Assembly: GCF_020509005.1 (NCBI RefSeq)
Contig: NC_063012.1
Span: 4,898,001-4,962,000, forward strand
DNA: 64,000 nt
Reading direction: 5' to 3'
From: Fulvia fulva
Taxonomy: Eukaryota; Ascomycota; Dothideomycetes; Mycosphaerellales; Mycosphaerellaceae
This document shows positions 35,840 to 46,583 of the stretch, piece after piece. Positions within the stretch are counted from its first letter, which is position 1; the number at the start of each line of letters is the position of its first letter. The position numbers and the translations under genes were made by a program. A model generated the notes under the pieces. That model worked only from the letters and a program-made list of their open reading frames with translations. It searched no databases and was not told the DNA's origin.

Positions 35840-36073
35840 TATTAAATAGGTACGAGTTACGTAGTAGTAGAAGACGGCGGATTACACGAAAGATAAAGAA
35901 GAACCTAATAGGATAGCGTGTATCTATATATAGTATCGCTAGTATTAGTATAGATTAATACTAGGTGTCCGGATATTTACTAGCCTATAGGCTAGTAAAC
36001 CCTAGTTACGTAATCTAGTTATATAACACACCTATACCTATATACTTAACCTGCGGCCTATATGTTCTTAACA
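35840..36073 (-). repeat. Solo LTR of the intact Copia family (RIP-degraded)
   Basis: Exactly 234 bp, collinear with 17159-17392 and in the same orientation, but with many differences that are nearly all C-to-T or G-to-A. No internal Copia sequence adjoins it, so it is a solo LTR left by LTR-LTR recombination. The flanks tactc (35835-35839) and tcctc (36074-36078) are an imperfect 5-bp duplication with 4 of 5 bases matching. Confidence 0.85.
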
Positions 36074-36334
36074 TCCTCTATAATATCTAGCTTAGTTATA
36101 AACTACCTCGCCGTCTAGTTATTCTTCTACTTTACCGCCTTATATTTGAGTATAGTATTTGATACGCGGTTTATAGAGTGACCGTATACGTTCTAATAGA
36201 AGACTTTAAAGTTACTATAGGTATATCTCTCTAAGTCTATAACGTTATAGTTTATATACTATCTCTCGCTTACTTCCTCTATTAGGAATATAACTCTATA
36301 TAGGACCTTACTCCTATTAATTATATACGTAGCG
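36074..36334 (-). mobile_element. Gypsy B relic, gag segment
   Basis: Continuation of Gypsy B gag between the solo LTR and LINE A. The last 13 bases (36322-36334) are the LINE A target duplication TATATACGTAGCG, repeated at 41205-41217. Confidence 0.65.
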
Positions 36335-36346
36335 AAAAGGGACACG

Positions 36347-37606
36347 ATGATAGCGATCGCAGGAAACGACCAGGAGCAGGAGAGTAACGAGTGGAAGGAG
36401 GTCTGCAGGAAGGCAGAAACAATGACAATGGCAGGAGATGGCGAGCACCCAGAAAGAGCACTTAAGGGGATGATTTTGGAGCTCCTTGGAGGGCTAAAGG
36501 CACTAAGGAGCCAAACAGGACAAATCATTAACAGGACAGTAGCAGCAGCAGCAAAGAAGAGGACACAGGAAGGCCAGAAACCAAGCCAACCAACCTGGGC
36601 AGCAATTGCATCCCAAAACCCTCCCCCCCAGAAAACAGCTATCAAGATCTACATTTCCGACCAGCAAGAGCAGAAAGAGATTGAGGGCCTGTCAGGCAAG
36701 GAGATCATACAGAAGATTGGGATACAAGGCATCATTGGAGCCAGGAAAGAGAAGGGAGGTGTCCTTAAGCTGTTCACAGCACAGGAGCAAGACAGGAAGA
36801 GGCTAGAGACACAGAAGGAGTGGACAGTCAAACTAGGCAAGACGGCTAAGGTCTCACACCAACAAAATATGGTTATTGCCCATAGGATGACCACAAAGTT
36901 TGACATTGAAGGAGACCTTAAGAGGCTGCAGGACCAGAACCAGGCTGTATGCCCAGGGCTACAGATCACAAAAGCAGCATAGGTCAACAGAAAGACAAAG
37001 GACACAAAGAGAGAGTCTTCTCTAGTGCTCTGGATAGGCACTGCAGAACAGGCAAACACCGTGCTTGACAAGGGCATCTTCTAGGAATGTGAAAGAATGG
37101 ACACAGAAATCTATAGAAGCACCCACAGACTACTGCAATGCTTCAAGTGCCAACAGTATGGTCATATCTCTACTAGATGCCCAAGCCAAAAGGACACTTG
37201 TTCCCACTGTGCTGGTAGCCACAAAGTACAGAATTGCACAGCCCCAAAGAGTGAAGCCAGATGTGCATGCTGTGGAAAGAAACACCCTTCCTGGTCCCAA
37301 GACTGCACAGCTAGGATTGAGGCAAAGAGGAGGGCAAGAGAAGCCAGGATCAACACCCCTATCAGATTCCAGACAGGGACAATCACCCAAGAACCCCCAA
37401 GGACTGTCTACAACCCTCTAAAAAGAGGCAGAACAGAAGAGACCACACAGGCCCAAGGCCACCCTGCCATAGGTAGACCAAAGTCAATTATGGTTGCAGG
37501 AAGAGACCCGTCACAAAGCAGGCTCAACCTTACCACAATCCCAAATAGCAGCCAGCAGCAGGAAGCACGAGAAGACCAGCAGGAGACCAGCATGGATGAG
37601 TCATGA
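36347..37606 (+). pseudogene. LINE A ORF1 (gag-like) with two in-frame TAG stops
   Basis: One 420-codon frame interrupted at 36980-36982 and 37082-37084. Both stops fall where Tad-type ORF1 proteins have Trp; the second precedes ECE, matching a family WEGE-like motif. TGG to TAG is the expected product of RIP. The N-terminal part (36347-36979) has Gln/Lys-rich and helical regions. The C-terminal part (37097-37606) carries three Cys/His knuckles: CFKCQQYGHISTRC, CSHCAGSHKVQNC and CACCGKKHPSWSQDC. The stop codon overlaps the ORF2 start (ATGA at 37603-37606). The known role of this protein is RNA binding in the LINE ribonucleoprotein particle. Confidence 0.9.
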
Positions 37607-40600
37607 TTGAGACACCCAATCTTACCACTATCCAGTACAATGTCAACAAAAGCCAGCACAAGGTCCAGAGAAGCTTTCTCCAAGCACTGGACCCAAAGAA
37701 ACACCTAGTCATTGCAGTCCAGGAACCTTGGATTAACAGCAAATCTAACAGACCATCTACTGCTAACGACCCAAGGTATCACACACTCCTAGCCAAACAA
37801 GGCACCCCTAGAACATGCATGTACATCAGCAAAGAGATGGCAACAGACAGCTGGGAACAAATCCAACAGGAAGGGGGAGACATCACCTCAGTCAGACTCA
37901 ACACCAACCAAGGCAGCATCCACATCCACAGTGTATACAACCCACCCCCTAGCTCCAGAAGCAGCACCCAGCTGGGCACACTACAACAGCTGCCAGACAT
38001 CTTGCAGAGTGACTCCCAACACATCGTGCTGGGAGACTTCAACTTGCACCATCCTACATGGGGATCAGACTTTGCACCTGCCCATCACTTCCTAGCTAAC
38101 AGACTCCTCTCCACTACCCAAAGCAACAACATGCACCTAGTTACCCCAAAGGGCCTAACTACCTGGTCACAGAGAGCAAGCTCAAGCACCATTGACCTGT
38201 GCTTTGCATCACATGACCTGCAGCAGAAGGTCACCAGATGCTGGGTTAACCAGGACTTGGAGTCCTCATCAGATCACCTCCCAATTCAGGTGGAGTTTGA
38301 AACACAGACACAGCAGGAAGGAGACCTAGAACCTCAGCTGGCCTGGAAGGCAGCCAACTGGGAACAGATCAGACAAGACCTGGAACAGAAGCTAGCTGGA
38401 CTAGAGACCAGGAGACTGGAAACAGCCTTAGACATAGACCAAGCAGTGGCAGAACTGGTTAGAACAATGCAGGAAACTGCAGCAGCCCACACTAGAGAAA
38501 AGAAACAGTCACTGTACCAGAAGCCATTCTGGACAAAGGAATGCTCAGAGAAGGTCAAGGCAGCCAGGCAGGCCAGGAGAGCCCTTACCCAGAGTCACTC
38601 CCAGGAAGCATGGGACAGATACAACCAGGCAACCAGAGACAAGAAGGCCCAGATCAAGAGGGACAAGATGCTGGAGTGGAGGTCAACAGTTGGATCCATT
38701 ACCCAGAATCCTGAGAAGATGTGGAAACTAGCAAAGTGGGCAAGACAACCTACACAGGACAGAAACATACTGCCCCAGTTTCCAAACATTGAAGACCAGG
38801 AAGGAGTAATCCAACACACTCTCCTAGGAAAGGCACAGGCATTGGGGAAACATTTCTTTGGCACACAGGTAGAAGCTGACCTGCAGGATCTGGAGGGCAG
38901 TGTGTATCCAACACCACTAGAGCAATCCTGCATAGTGGGAGAGGGAGAGATCAAGAGCATCATTAAGAGACTCTCAGGAAACAAGGCCCCAGGACCAGAT
39001 GGGATTCCAAACTTGTTCATCAAGACATGCAAGGACCAGATCTCCCCTGCACTGTCAAACATCTTTTCACAGTGCATGGCCCAAGGACACTGCCCTAAAC
39101 ACTTTAAGGAGTCACTGACTGTGGTCTTGAGAAAACCACAGAAAGAGGACTACACAAAGCTAAAGGCATACAGACCTATTGCCTTGCTCAACACACTAGG
39201 CAAACTCCTGGAAAAGATCATAGCAGAAAGGCTGACAAACCTAGCTGAAGAACATGGAATCCTTCCTGAAGAACAGATGGGAGGCAGGAAACAAAGATCA
39301 ACACTAACAGCTGTAGAACTTATCACAGAGCAGATCAAGACCCTGTGGCACTTTGGGAACAACAAAGCAGCCACACTCCTCTCACTGGACATATCAGGAG
39401 CCTTTGACAATGTCTCACACCAGAGGCTGATCCACATCCTGAAACAGAAGGCTATCCCCAACTGGACAGTCCAGTTCATCCAGTCCTTCCTCAGAGGCAG
39501 AACCACAAGACTAAGACTGGGCAGATACAAATCTGACAGCATGCCTACAGAGACAGGAATCCCACAGGGATCAACAATGTCTCCAATCCTGTTTCTCCTC
39601 TTTATAGCAGACCTGCCAGCAAAGCTAAACTCTAGAAACACATCAACCTCAGGGTTTGTGGATGACACAAACATCCTAGCCTGGTCAGACAGCACAGAAG
39701 AGAACTGTAGAATCTTGCAGAAGAAACACGAGGAATGTGAGGAATGGGCCAGGAAACATGGAGCCAGATTTGCCCCAGAGAAGTATCAACTCATCCACTT
39801 CAGTAGAGCCAGAAACAGACACAATATGCAAGCCCCAATCACTATTCAGGGACACACAACAGAACCCTCAAGTGAATTAAGGGTGCTAGGAATATGGCTG
39901 GATCCAAAGCTTAGCTGGGGACCACAGGTCAAGAAAGCACAGGCAAGAGCAGACAACAACAGGCAAGAGCAGACAACAACAGGCAATCAATTGACAGGCT
40001 TACAGCCTCCACATGGGGAGCCACATTTGCGAAAGCAAAGGTTATGTACAAGGCCATTGTGAAGCCAGCTATGCTATATGGAGCCCAGATCTGGTCAGCC
40101 CAAGACAAGATCCCAAAGAGAATTGCAGATCCTATCAGCAGAGCCCAAGCCTCCTGTCTGAAAAAGGTGCTTGGAGCATACAAGTCAACTCCAACAAGGG
40201 TGGTCGAAATGGAGTCTAGCTCCCCACCAGCCAAGCTCTACCTTCAAGGGTTGAGATACCAGTATGCAGGAAAGACGTCTACATACCCAGCCCAGCTAGT
40301 AATCCAGAAGGCAGTCAACAAAATCAGGAGCCAGTGCACAAGAAGGCACAGACAAGCAAGACCCAATCCAGCCCCACAGAAGCAGCAGGACCTGCAGAAG
40401 TTCAAAGAACTAACAGAACAGCTGCACCTAGCCCAGCAGGAACAGGACAGAGGGGCTCAGGGGAGAGAATCAGCAGCCAGCCAAGGGAAGAAGCAACAGT
40501 CTCTAGCTGAAAGGATGGCAGGACTCCTCTGGAAGACTGAATGGACAAGAACCCCACAGAGGCCAGGAACCCCAAAGGCACTCCAACAGTTTGGTAGCCA

Positions 40601-41009
40601 CAACTACCTACTGTACTCAGACCTGACTAGGTCAGAAGCAAGCATAGCAATACAAATCCGCTCTGAACACATCGGAGTCAGGGCATACCTGCATCAGAGA
40701 AAAGTCCCAGGTATCGAAGACAAGAGTTGCCCATGCGGCTACCTGTCCCAGAATGTCGAACATAGACTTCTGGTTTGCAAAGAATGGAGTACAGGGAGAG
40801 GTGAATGGAGGGCAAGGGCAAGGAACAGAAACTTCCAAGCCATGATCAGCAATAAGGGAGACCTCCAGAGAATTACAAGGTGGATCATCCACCAAGGATT
40901 TTTGGAGCAGTTCTCTCTTACTAGGGAAACAGAGAGATGGATTGAGGAGAGAAAGAAGGAGGAGGAGAGCAGGAAGAGGGGGACAACTCTAGGGTTGCAG
41001 ACAAGGTAG
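37603..41009 (+). pseudogene. LINE A ORF2 (endonuclease-reverse transcriptase), frameshifted
   Basis: The N-terminal apurinic-type endonuclease (residues 1-225) shows VQEPW, GDFNLHHP at about 144 and SSDH. RT follows with NKAPGPDG, LLSLDISGAFD, GIPQGS and FVDD at 685-688. The frame ends at 40062 because of a 20-bp tandem duplication (39941-39980). The remainder is open from 40044 to 41009 in another frame, with the MYKAIVKPAMLYG block and a terminal CPCGY...H....C motif typical of LINE C-termini. With one repeat copy removed the protein would be about 1128 aa. No RNase H was recognised. Confidence 0.93.
39941..39980. repeat. 20-bp tandem duplication disrupting LINE A ORF2
   Basis: AGGCAAGAGCAGACAACAAC occurs at 39941-39960 and again, identically, at 39961-39980. 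Twenty bases shift the frame. The related LINE A' has no second copy at the homologous site near 940. Confidence 0.97.
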
Positions 41010-41204
41010 TCAGAGGCTAACCACCATGACACTAGTGCACCCTAATGGAAGGAAAACTGAGAACTCATGGCAAGGAAGCTATTAGAGAAGGAGAGGAGGT
41101 TTTTACCTAGGAATAGGTTTCCTACCTTATGTAGTAACATATATAGACATAAACCCGCATGGGCCGGAGGGCACCACAACGGGTAAATGAATCATCTATC
41201 TATC

Positions 41205-41996
41205 TATATACGTAGCGTTAGAGAGGGCGAAGGTAATCGTAAGCTCTCGTAGAAATACCCGGGCCTTCTTAATAGAATTACTCTTAAAGGGCGTAGGTTC
41301 TTTAAGACGTAGATAGGTCGCTTACTATATCGCGGCGTCTATTACTACCTTATTATCGTTAGTAATAGTACTTAGAGTTTTAGAGGGCGGGTATTTACTT
41401 AAATACGGAGTACCTTTACTTCTACTATATAGACCCGGGTCTTTGGTTATATCTCGCCGGCGCTATAACTATACGACCTCTCTCTCTAAGGCCTACTCTT
41501 CGATCTCTTCTCGTAATACTTCTCTTCTCGTAATAAGAGCTTCTCTATATAACCGCTATTAGGTTCTAGGGCTCGGGCGAGGCTTAGGCGAGTCGCTTAC
41601 GGAATTGTTTTAAGGCTCTATTTTAGCGTATATAGATTATAACGATAAGAAGCTTTAGAACTATAAGAGTAGAGACATCGTAATATATAGTACGTCTACG
41701 ATTCTCTAAATCGTAGATAAACTAAAGCTTACTTTATTTCTTAAGGCCGGTATTTCGTAGATAAGTCGTAGTATACGTTACGTACGGCTTCCCTACGTCC
41801 CGTATAGTCCGAAGAACCCTAATATTATATATAGATAGCCTTATACTAAGGCTACTATTATAGGTAGTAAGGTAGTAGCTAAGTAATAACTTAATTAGTA
41901 TTAGTAACTTAAGTAGATCTAGTAGCTAGATATTTAAGCAGTAGTATAGTAGTTAAAAGCGATATCAGTAGCTATATATAGATCTAGCGGACGACA
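41205..41996 (-). mobile_element. Gypsy B relic: 5' gag and probable 5' LTR
   Basis: RIP-mutated DNA resumes after LINE A (duplication 41205-41217) and ends abruptly near 41996. In sense (minus strand) the edge reads TGTCGTCCGC, a plausible LTR start, after which CpA/TpG return to normal. The first few hundred bases inward are non-coding, consistent with a 5' LTR and leader. Without a second LTR in the window its length cannot be fixed. Confidence 0.55.
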
Positions 41997-42158
41997 ATTA
42001 GGTAAAAGGGTCATCCGCCGAGTGAATCAACAACTCACCTTGCTAACGGCTATATAGCGATTCAAACACCACCTGCTACTCAAATTGCGACATCAGCTAC
42101 TCAGTAGCAGAGACACACCCTAGGACCGCGCTAAGGTGTCATTCACCTCTCCTCAGCT

Positions 42159-42735
42159 ATGACGTCGTCTCTCGACATGACGATAGAGGAACATGCAACC
42201 TCGCCGCCTATACTCCCTATGACTTCTTACCGCTGCTCAAGTATGGAAGAACTGAAAGGGCTCAAAGACTACCTCAAGGCCAGTAATGCCGAGGGCACTC
42301 ACATTATGGAAGCGACGACAACGTAAGCGAGGTCATCTACGGATGCCACTATGGGTTGACCGAGACGATCTCTCGATCCCCGTGGCTTGTATCGCCTCTG
42401 CTGAGTAACTTATTTTATTCAGGTGGTGTTCGCAATGCAAAGCAATCCAGCCTTTTGTGGACAAGATGATTGCTAAGTATCCGGATGCAAAGTTCTACCG
42501 ATACGATACCGATACTGCTCTAGGTGCGTTGCAGCCTGTTGGCGGTCTGTTCCAACAAGAAGACTGATGTCTCGCAGATATCGCTCAGGAGCTCGGTGCC
42601 AACTCCATGCCAACGTTCCATATCTTCAAGGACGGCGATGTCAGGGACAGCGTGACTGGCGCGAAGGCACAGGCTTTAGAAAAGGCGATCAGCTCGAACT
42701 ACGACGACAAAGTTGTTGATGCACCATCTGAGTAG
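42159..42735 (+). CDS. Thioredoxin-like protein
   Basis: Small thioredoxin-fold redox protein assembled from three exons: 42159-42322, 42423-42523 and 42578-42735. The introns are GTAAGC..CAG and GTGCGT..CAG. It is 140 aa, or 120 aa if Met21 (42219) is the start, which is the usual thioredoxin length. The active site reads WCSQCK, a CXXC with Ser-Gln in place of the common Gly-Pro. The MPTF cis-proline segment follows, then IFKDG. The protein is expected to reduce disulfides in cytosol or nucleus. The changed dipeptide should alter redox potential or partner choice. It is the first host gene beside the transposon island, with only about 160 bp between the RIP boundary and the first ATG. Confidence 0.85.
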
Positions 42736-43132
42736 ACATCTCTGAACGCACCAATCCTCGCAAAGAACTGCTTTTGAGTGGAGTGCAAGTGTCGCCGAGT
42801 GCAGTCTGTCGCGTCTGGGTGCACCAATGTAGGAGTAATAATGCTCCGCAGGAACCGCAGCACTCTGGGTGAAAGGCAGATTGTGTTTCATCAATACTGT
42901 TACCATCACGATCGGATCTGTCGAAGGCAAGCTACAAGTTTTGCTTGTTGTACCAGGACCACGATGGTGTTGTAGACGATGATAAAATCCACACCTCTCC
43001 GAAGCAAGCAGTAAACAGTCGAGAGCACGACCAGCCGTGAAGACGTGGAGACAGCTCCCTCAGCGAACCATTTCACCTCTGATTACCAGGCTCATGCACG
43101 GATGTCCATATCCGCGCAGCGTATCTCGCCTC
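42736..43132. other. Intergenic, thioredoxin to F-box gene (convergent)
   Basis: About 400 bp of normal composition between two converging 3' ends. No gene, RNA or repeat recognised. Confidence 0.6.
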
Positions 43133-43470
43133 TTACTCAACATCATCCAACTCTCCGTGGTCAACTTCCTCGCCCACATCGTTCTCCAGCGCAGCTTGTT
43201 CGCCTACCGCAGACCCTGGGCCATTCTGACCCTGGACTACAGCACTAGCTTCTCCTTGAGGCTGACCATTGCCTGCTGGAGGGTTTGTTGGGAGTCCATT
43301 CGCACCCAAGCCATTGAGGAATTGGCTCAGAGGAAAGGAGACACCCTGCGCGCCCCAGCCTGCCGGTGGAGGACCGCCAGGGAAGGCTGCACCATGCAGT
43401 GGAGCTGTACCGTTGAGAGGACCGACTGTAGAAGCTGCAACGCCCTGGAAAACCCCACTCAGTTGGTTGA
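43133..43470 (-). pseudogene. Coding-like tail of the F-box gene in a shifted frame
   Basis: On the minus strand, from about 43470 down to a TAA at 43133-43135, an open frame encodes about 108 residues. They are rich in Gly, Pro, Asn, Gln and Ala and end in an acidic EVDHGELDDVE. This composition continues that of the upstream exon (PVPGAAANQNLGIPAATQ), but the two are out of register by one base near 43477-43484. One added base there would join the frames through INQLSGVFQGV. It could be a real frameshift, an assembly error or an unseen intron. Confidence 0.5.
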
Positions 43471-45453
43471 TTTAGTCTGAAGGGCCTGCGTAGCTGCAGG
43501 AATGCCGAGATTCTGATTTGCTGCAGCCCCTGGAACTGGTGCAGCGACCGGCATGGTACCAAGTAGACCGCCCACAGGACTATTGACGCCTGCGCCGAAC
43601 ATTCCGAACATGTCGTGGAGTGAGTCTTCGCTTGCGATGTTGTGCTCCTTTATCAGCCTTGGGATTTGAGCATGTACCTCGTCGTCTTGGAGGCAAATGA
43701 AGTATCCTCGTTCTCGAGAGTGACCGCATGGTATCTTGAAATCCGGACCAGTGTAATGTTTGCAACTTGGCGTGGGCTCGTCTTCTGCCATGAGTGACGG
43801 CTCAGCAATGAGTGAGGAGGAAGACTCATCGTTCTCCCCATCTGGGCCACAAGACTCTTCTTCGACTGTGTGGTCCAATGGGAGTAGTTCTGGGGGCTCG
43901 CCGTCGCTGCTGCTCTCGCCATCAGTATCCTGCCACTGTCCATCTTCGTATCCAGCGTCAGCCATTGGATCACCTCCAAAAATGTAGGTAGACATGGGAT
44001 CAGCCATGCTCGCTGAAGCTGGATCAAGTTGTTCCAAGAAGTATGTCTTCTGACCACCTGCCAAACAGAGGGTGTTAGCTATGCTTGAGGACCACGTGGT
44101 ATTATCTAAGCAGTTGGTATCTGGCATGTCTGAGACACAGAGGATGCCTTCTACCCTTCAGTACTTACCTGAGGTCACATAGAAGATGTGCAGGTGATCA
44201 AGTAGAGGGAGAGCTTGTAGTACCGTCAGAATGGACACCCAGGACCCATCGCGGAGATCGACAGTGTCGAATGTAACCATCCGAGCGCAAGTAAGGTTGC
44301 ACACAGCCTTTGCGAGCGTGAGGCACTCGATGGCGACGCCATGCAGGTGGAAGAAGCTCAGCCTGCTTAGCTGCACGCCGCTCAACATAGAGCAGCAGAT
44401 GTCGCCGGACGGTGCGCTACCATCGAACGAAAGCTCCAGTCTGGTGATGTTTTGCAGTGCACGCGTGAATTTGACAACTCTACGTCCTGCGCGGGCAATA
44501 TCGGCTGTATTCGCTATTCAGTCTGTTAGCATGATGACCGCATTGCTCATATGAATAAGGCACTTACTCTGGAGGCTGACAGTCCGCAGCTGTAAATTCA
44601 CCTCTTCCAGACTTGCAAAGGCCTTGATCAGCTTCGTGATGGTGGCAGTCGAGAAGTTCAGGTCCAAGAGTGGCGAGAGTGCATATTGACCAGCGCTGGC
44701 CTTCGATATCGAATTGATACCAATCTTGGTGATGGTGGTAATGCCACTGTCAGCAACAGCGAGGATCATGGTCCGAAAAGTATGTGAAAGCCACTCGTGG
44801 TAGATCTCAATCAGCTCCCGGCTAAAACCACCATAAACATCGTCTGGTGGCGGACATGTTGAGATGGTGTGGCTCCCAGTCTTTCGACGGAACTTGTTGA
44901 GGCCGTGCCATTGAACATCGTCCGGAAGCAACTTGGCATGGTCGACGAGCATAAGTGTTCGCAACGATGGCAGCTGCTTGAAGGCTTCGACCAGTAGCTT
45001 CTTGCCACCGTCTTGATCGTGACGAAGGGCGCGCTGATCTGCTGCGTACGAGGCATACGCTCGCTTTTGACGTGGGTCCAGCGCTGAGCAGCAGTCCTGT
45101 CTGCTCTCCGGGAAATGCCCAGTCAAGATGTAGACATGTCGAAGGAAGTGGCGAAGCTTGATGCTGCCAGCTATACCCACCAGCGCTGCTAGGCTTTGTG
45201 TGGCGAAGATGAAGCACTTGGTGCCGATATGCTGGGTGGCGAATTCGTGCAGCGTCTTGACTTCGATGTCGCGGCAGGTGAGGCGAAGGTTGAGGAGATC
45301 ATCGGAATCAAGGCGGCAGGCCACGTTGGAGAGGATCTCTTCAGGCAAGGTTGCCAGGCGGGTGGTGGTGGTGGCGGTGGTTGTGGCGGAACTGGCGTCG
45401 TCGCCGGGAGTGGTGGTGCTGCCAGAGGAGCTCTCAGTCGCCGTGATTGCCAT
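43459..45453 (-). CDS. F-box protein
   Basis: Three exons: 45453-44568, 44513-44169 and 44057-43459. The introns are GTAAGT..TAG (54 nt) and GTAAGT..GCAG (111 nt), both with GCTAAC branch sites. An F-box lies at residues 32-76 (LATLPEEILSNVACRLDSDD, then LNLRLTCRDI). A Leu-rich region with LRR-like spacing follows, then an acidic linker (ESSSDGEPPELL) and a short domain with C..H..C..H residues (CKHYTGPDFKIPCGHSRER). Known family role: substrate receptor of an SCF ubiquitin ligase, bound through Skp1. The frame stops at 43459, giving 609 aa, but about 108 further residues appear in another frame. Confidence 0.85.
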
Positions 45454-46583
45454 GGCTGTCGCAGGCGCTCAGTGAGAGAAGCTGCGATGAGGTTGGTGGC
45501 GGAGGTGATGCAGGTTGCAAGAGGCTTCCGTCAGCGCGCGGAAGAGTTGTAGGCGGAGGTCAAGAGTGTTCCGGTTTGTTGATGCAACTGAGACTGCACA
45601 CAGGCGCAGAAGCAGCAAGAAGCGGGAGTCGCCGAGTCAACTCGTGACAACAATTTCAGAACTTGGCAGAACTCGATCGAACCACTGCGCCGGTGGACCA
45701 GTGAATGCGCATTGCTGCTGCTCTTAGCGGTGCAAGCAATGCCAGTTCCATGGAAATCAACACCGCTCACCAGACAGGCCCGAGCTGAAGCAAGCACATC
45801 CGTCTCGACGCAAAGACTGTTGCAGAGGCCAATGCGCCGTCGTCTCGTGCCATGTCCCGTCTCGTCGCCGATGCATCAAGCATGTCTCGATCGTCCTCTA
45901 CTCGCTGCGCACTGGCTCGTGACCCCATATACTCGAACCACCAGCCGTGTGGGAGGTCATCTTCGGCCACATCCATCCAGTTCAAAAGCGCCTCCGATCA
46001 CGCAAACATCACGAAACTGTTTCTGGCTATGATGATCTTCACAAGACCTGTTACTGCCGTCAGTGCTGGTCGACTGGAACGCGGATGCGACGGCCTGCAG
46101 TCAGATCCATACCTACCCGCGTGATGTCGTCCGAGACAGTGTACACGTAGATCGTGCCCCTCGAGAGACTAGTAGCAGCAACAACTACCCTCTGCGCAAA
46201 GCCTACGTACAAAAGAAGTTGCCCCTTTCAGCCAGCTCAGACGTCTCCTGACGATGGGGACAGCGATGCATGCAGCTGGCACATGTGCCGTTGAAGTGGA
46301 AATGCGCGCTTCAAGCGCCTCGAATTGATCGTTCTCAATCGTTGTTTTCCAGCACGGTGGCCGTTTGTTTGGCCCACACAACTCTTGTTCCTGCTTATGC
46401 TCGGCCTGTGGAATACGAACGGTACAGATCATGCTAGTGCATCTTCATTCCGCGTCGAAGTCAGTCAAAATTGGGAACGAGGCCAACGTCACCTAGGCGG
46501 CCGAAGAGAAGTTGGAGAAGCTGGGCATGAGGTAGCTGCTAGTATGTAAGAAAGCAGCCTCAAGAACACGAAGCTCAAGCTTG
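45454..46583. other. Intergenic, upstream of the F-box gene
   Basis: 1.1 kb between the F-box start and the 3' end of the WD40 gene. It should hold the F-box promoter. Short frames on both strands show no domain or coding pattern. No repeat or RNA gene seen. Confidence 0.6.

Larger units (their letters stand above)
36335..41204 (+). mobile_element. LINE A, Tad-like non-LTR retrotransposon, barely RIP-mutated
   Basis: A 4870-bp LINE on the plus strand flanked by a 13-bp duplication. It has two overlapping ORFs, a roughly 190-bp 3' UTR and an (ATCT)n tail. CpA/TpG are abundant, in contrast with the surrounding Gypsy B, so it inserted into already mutated DNA. It is nevertheless dead: ORF1 has two TAG codons and ORF2 is frameshifted. 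Only 12 bases precede the first ATG, so the 5' end may be slightly truncated. Its 3' UTR resembles those of LINE A' and, more distantly, LINE B, suggesting one clade. Confidence 0.93.

Noticed and set aside
36259..36645. 128-codon hydrophobic minus-strand frame crossing the LINE A 5' edge
   Set aside because: It spans the insertion junction and is antisense to ORF1; a composition artefact.
43037..43480. 147-codon plus-strand frame beside the thioredoxin gene
   Set aside because: Antisense to the F-box gene tail, whose minus-strand composition is more convincing; no domain.
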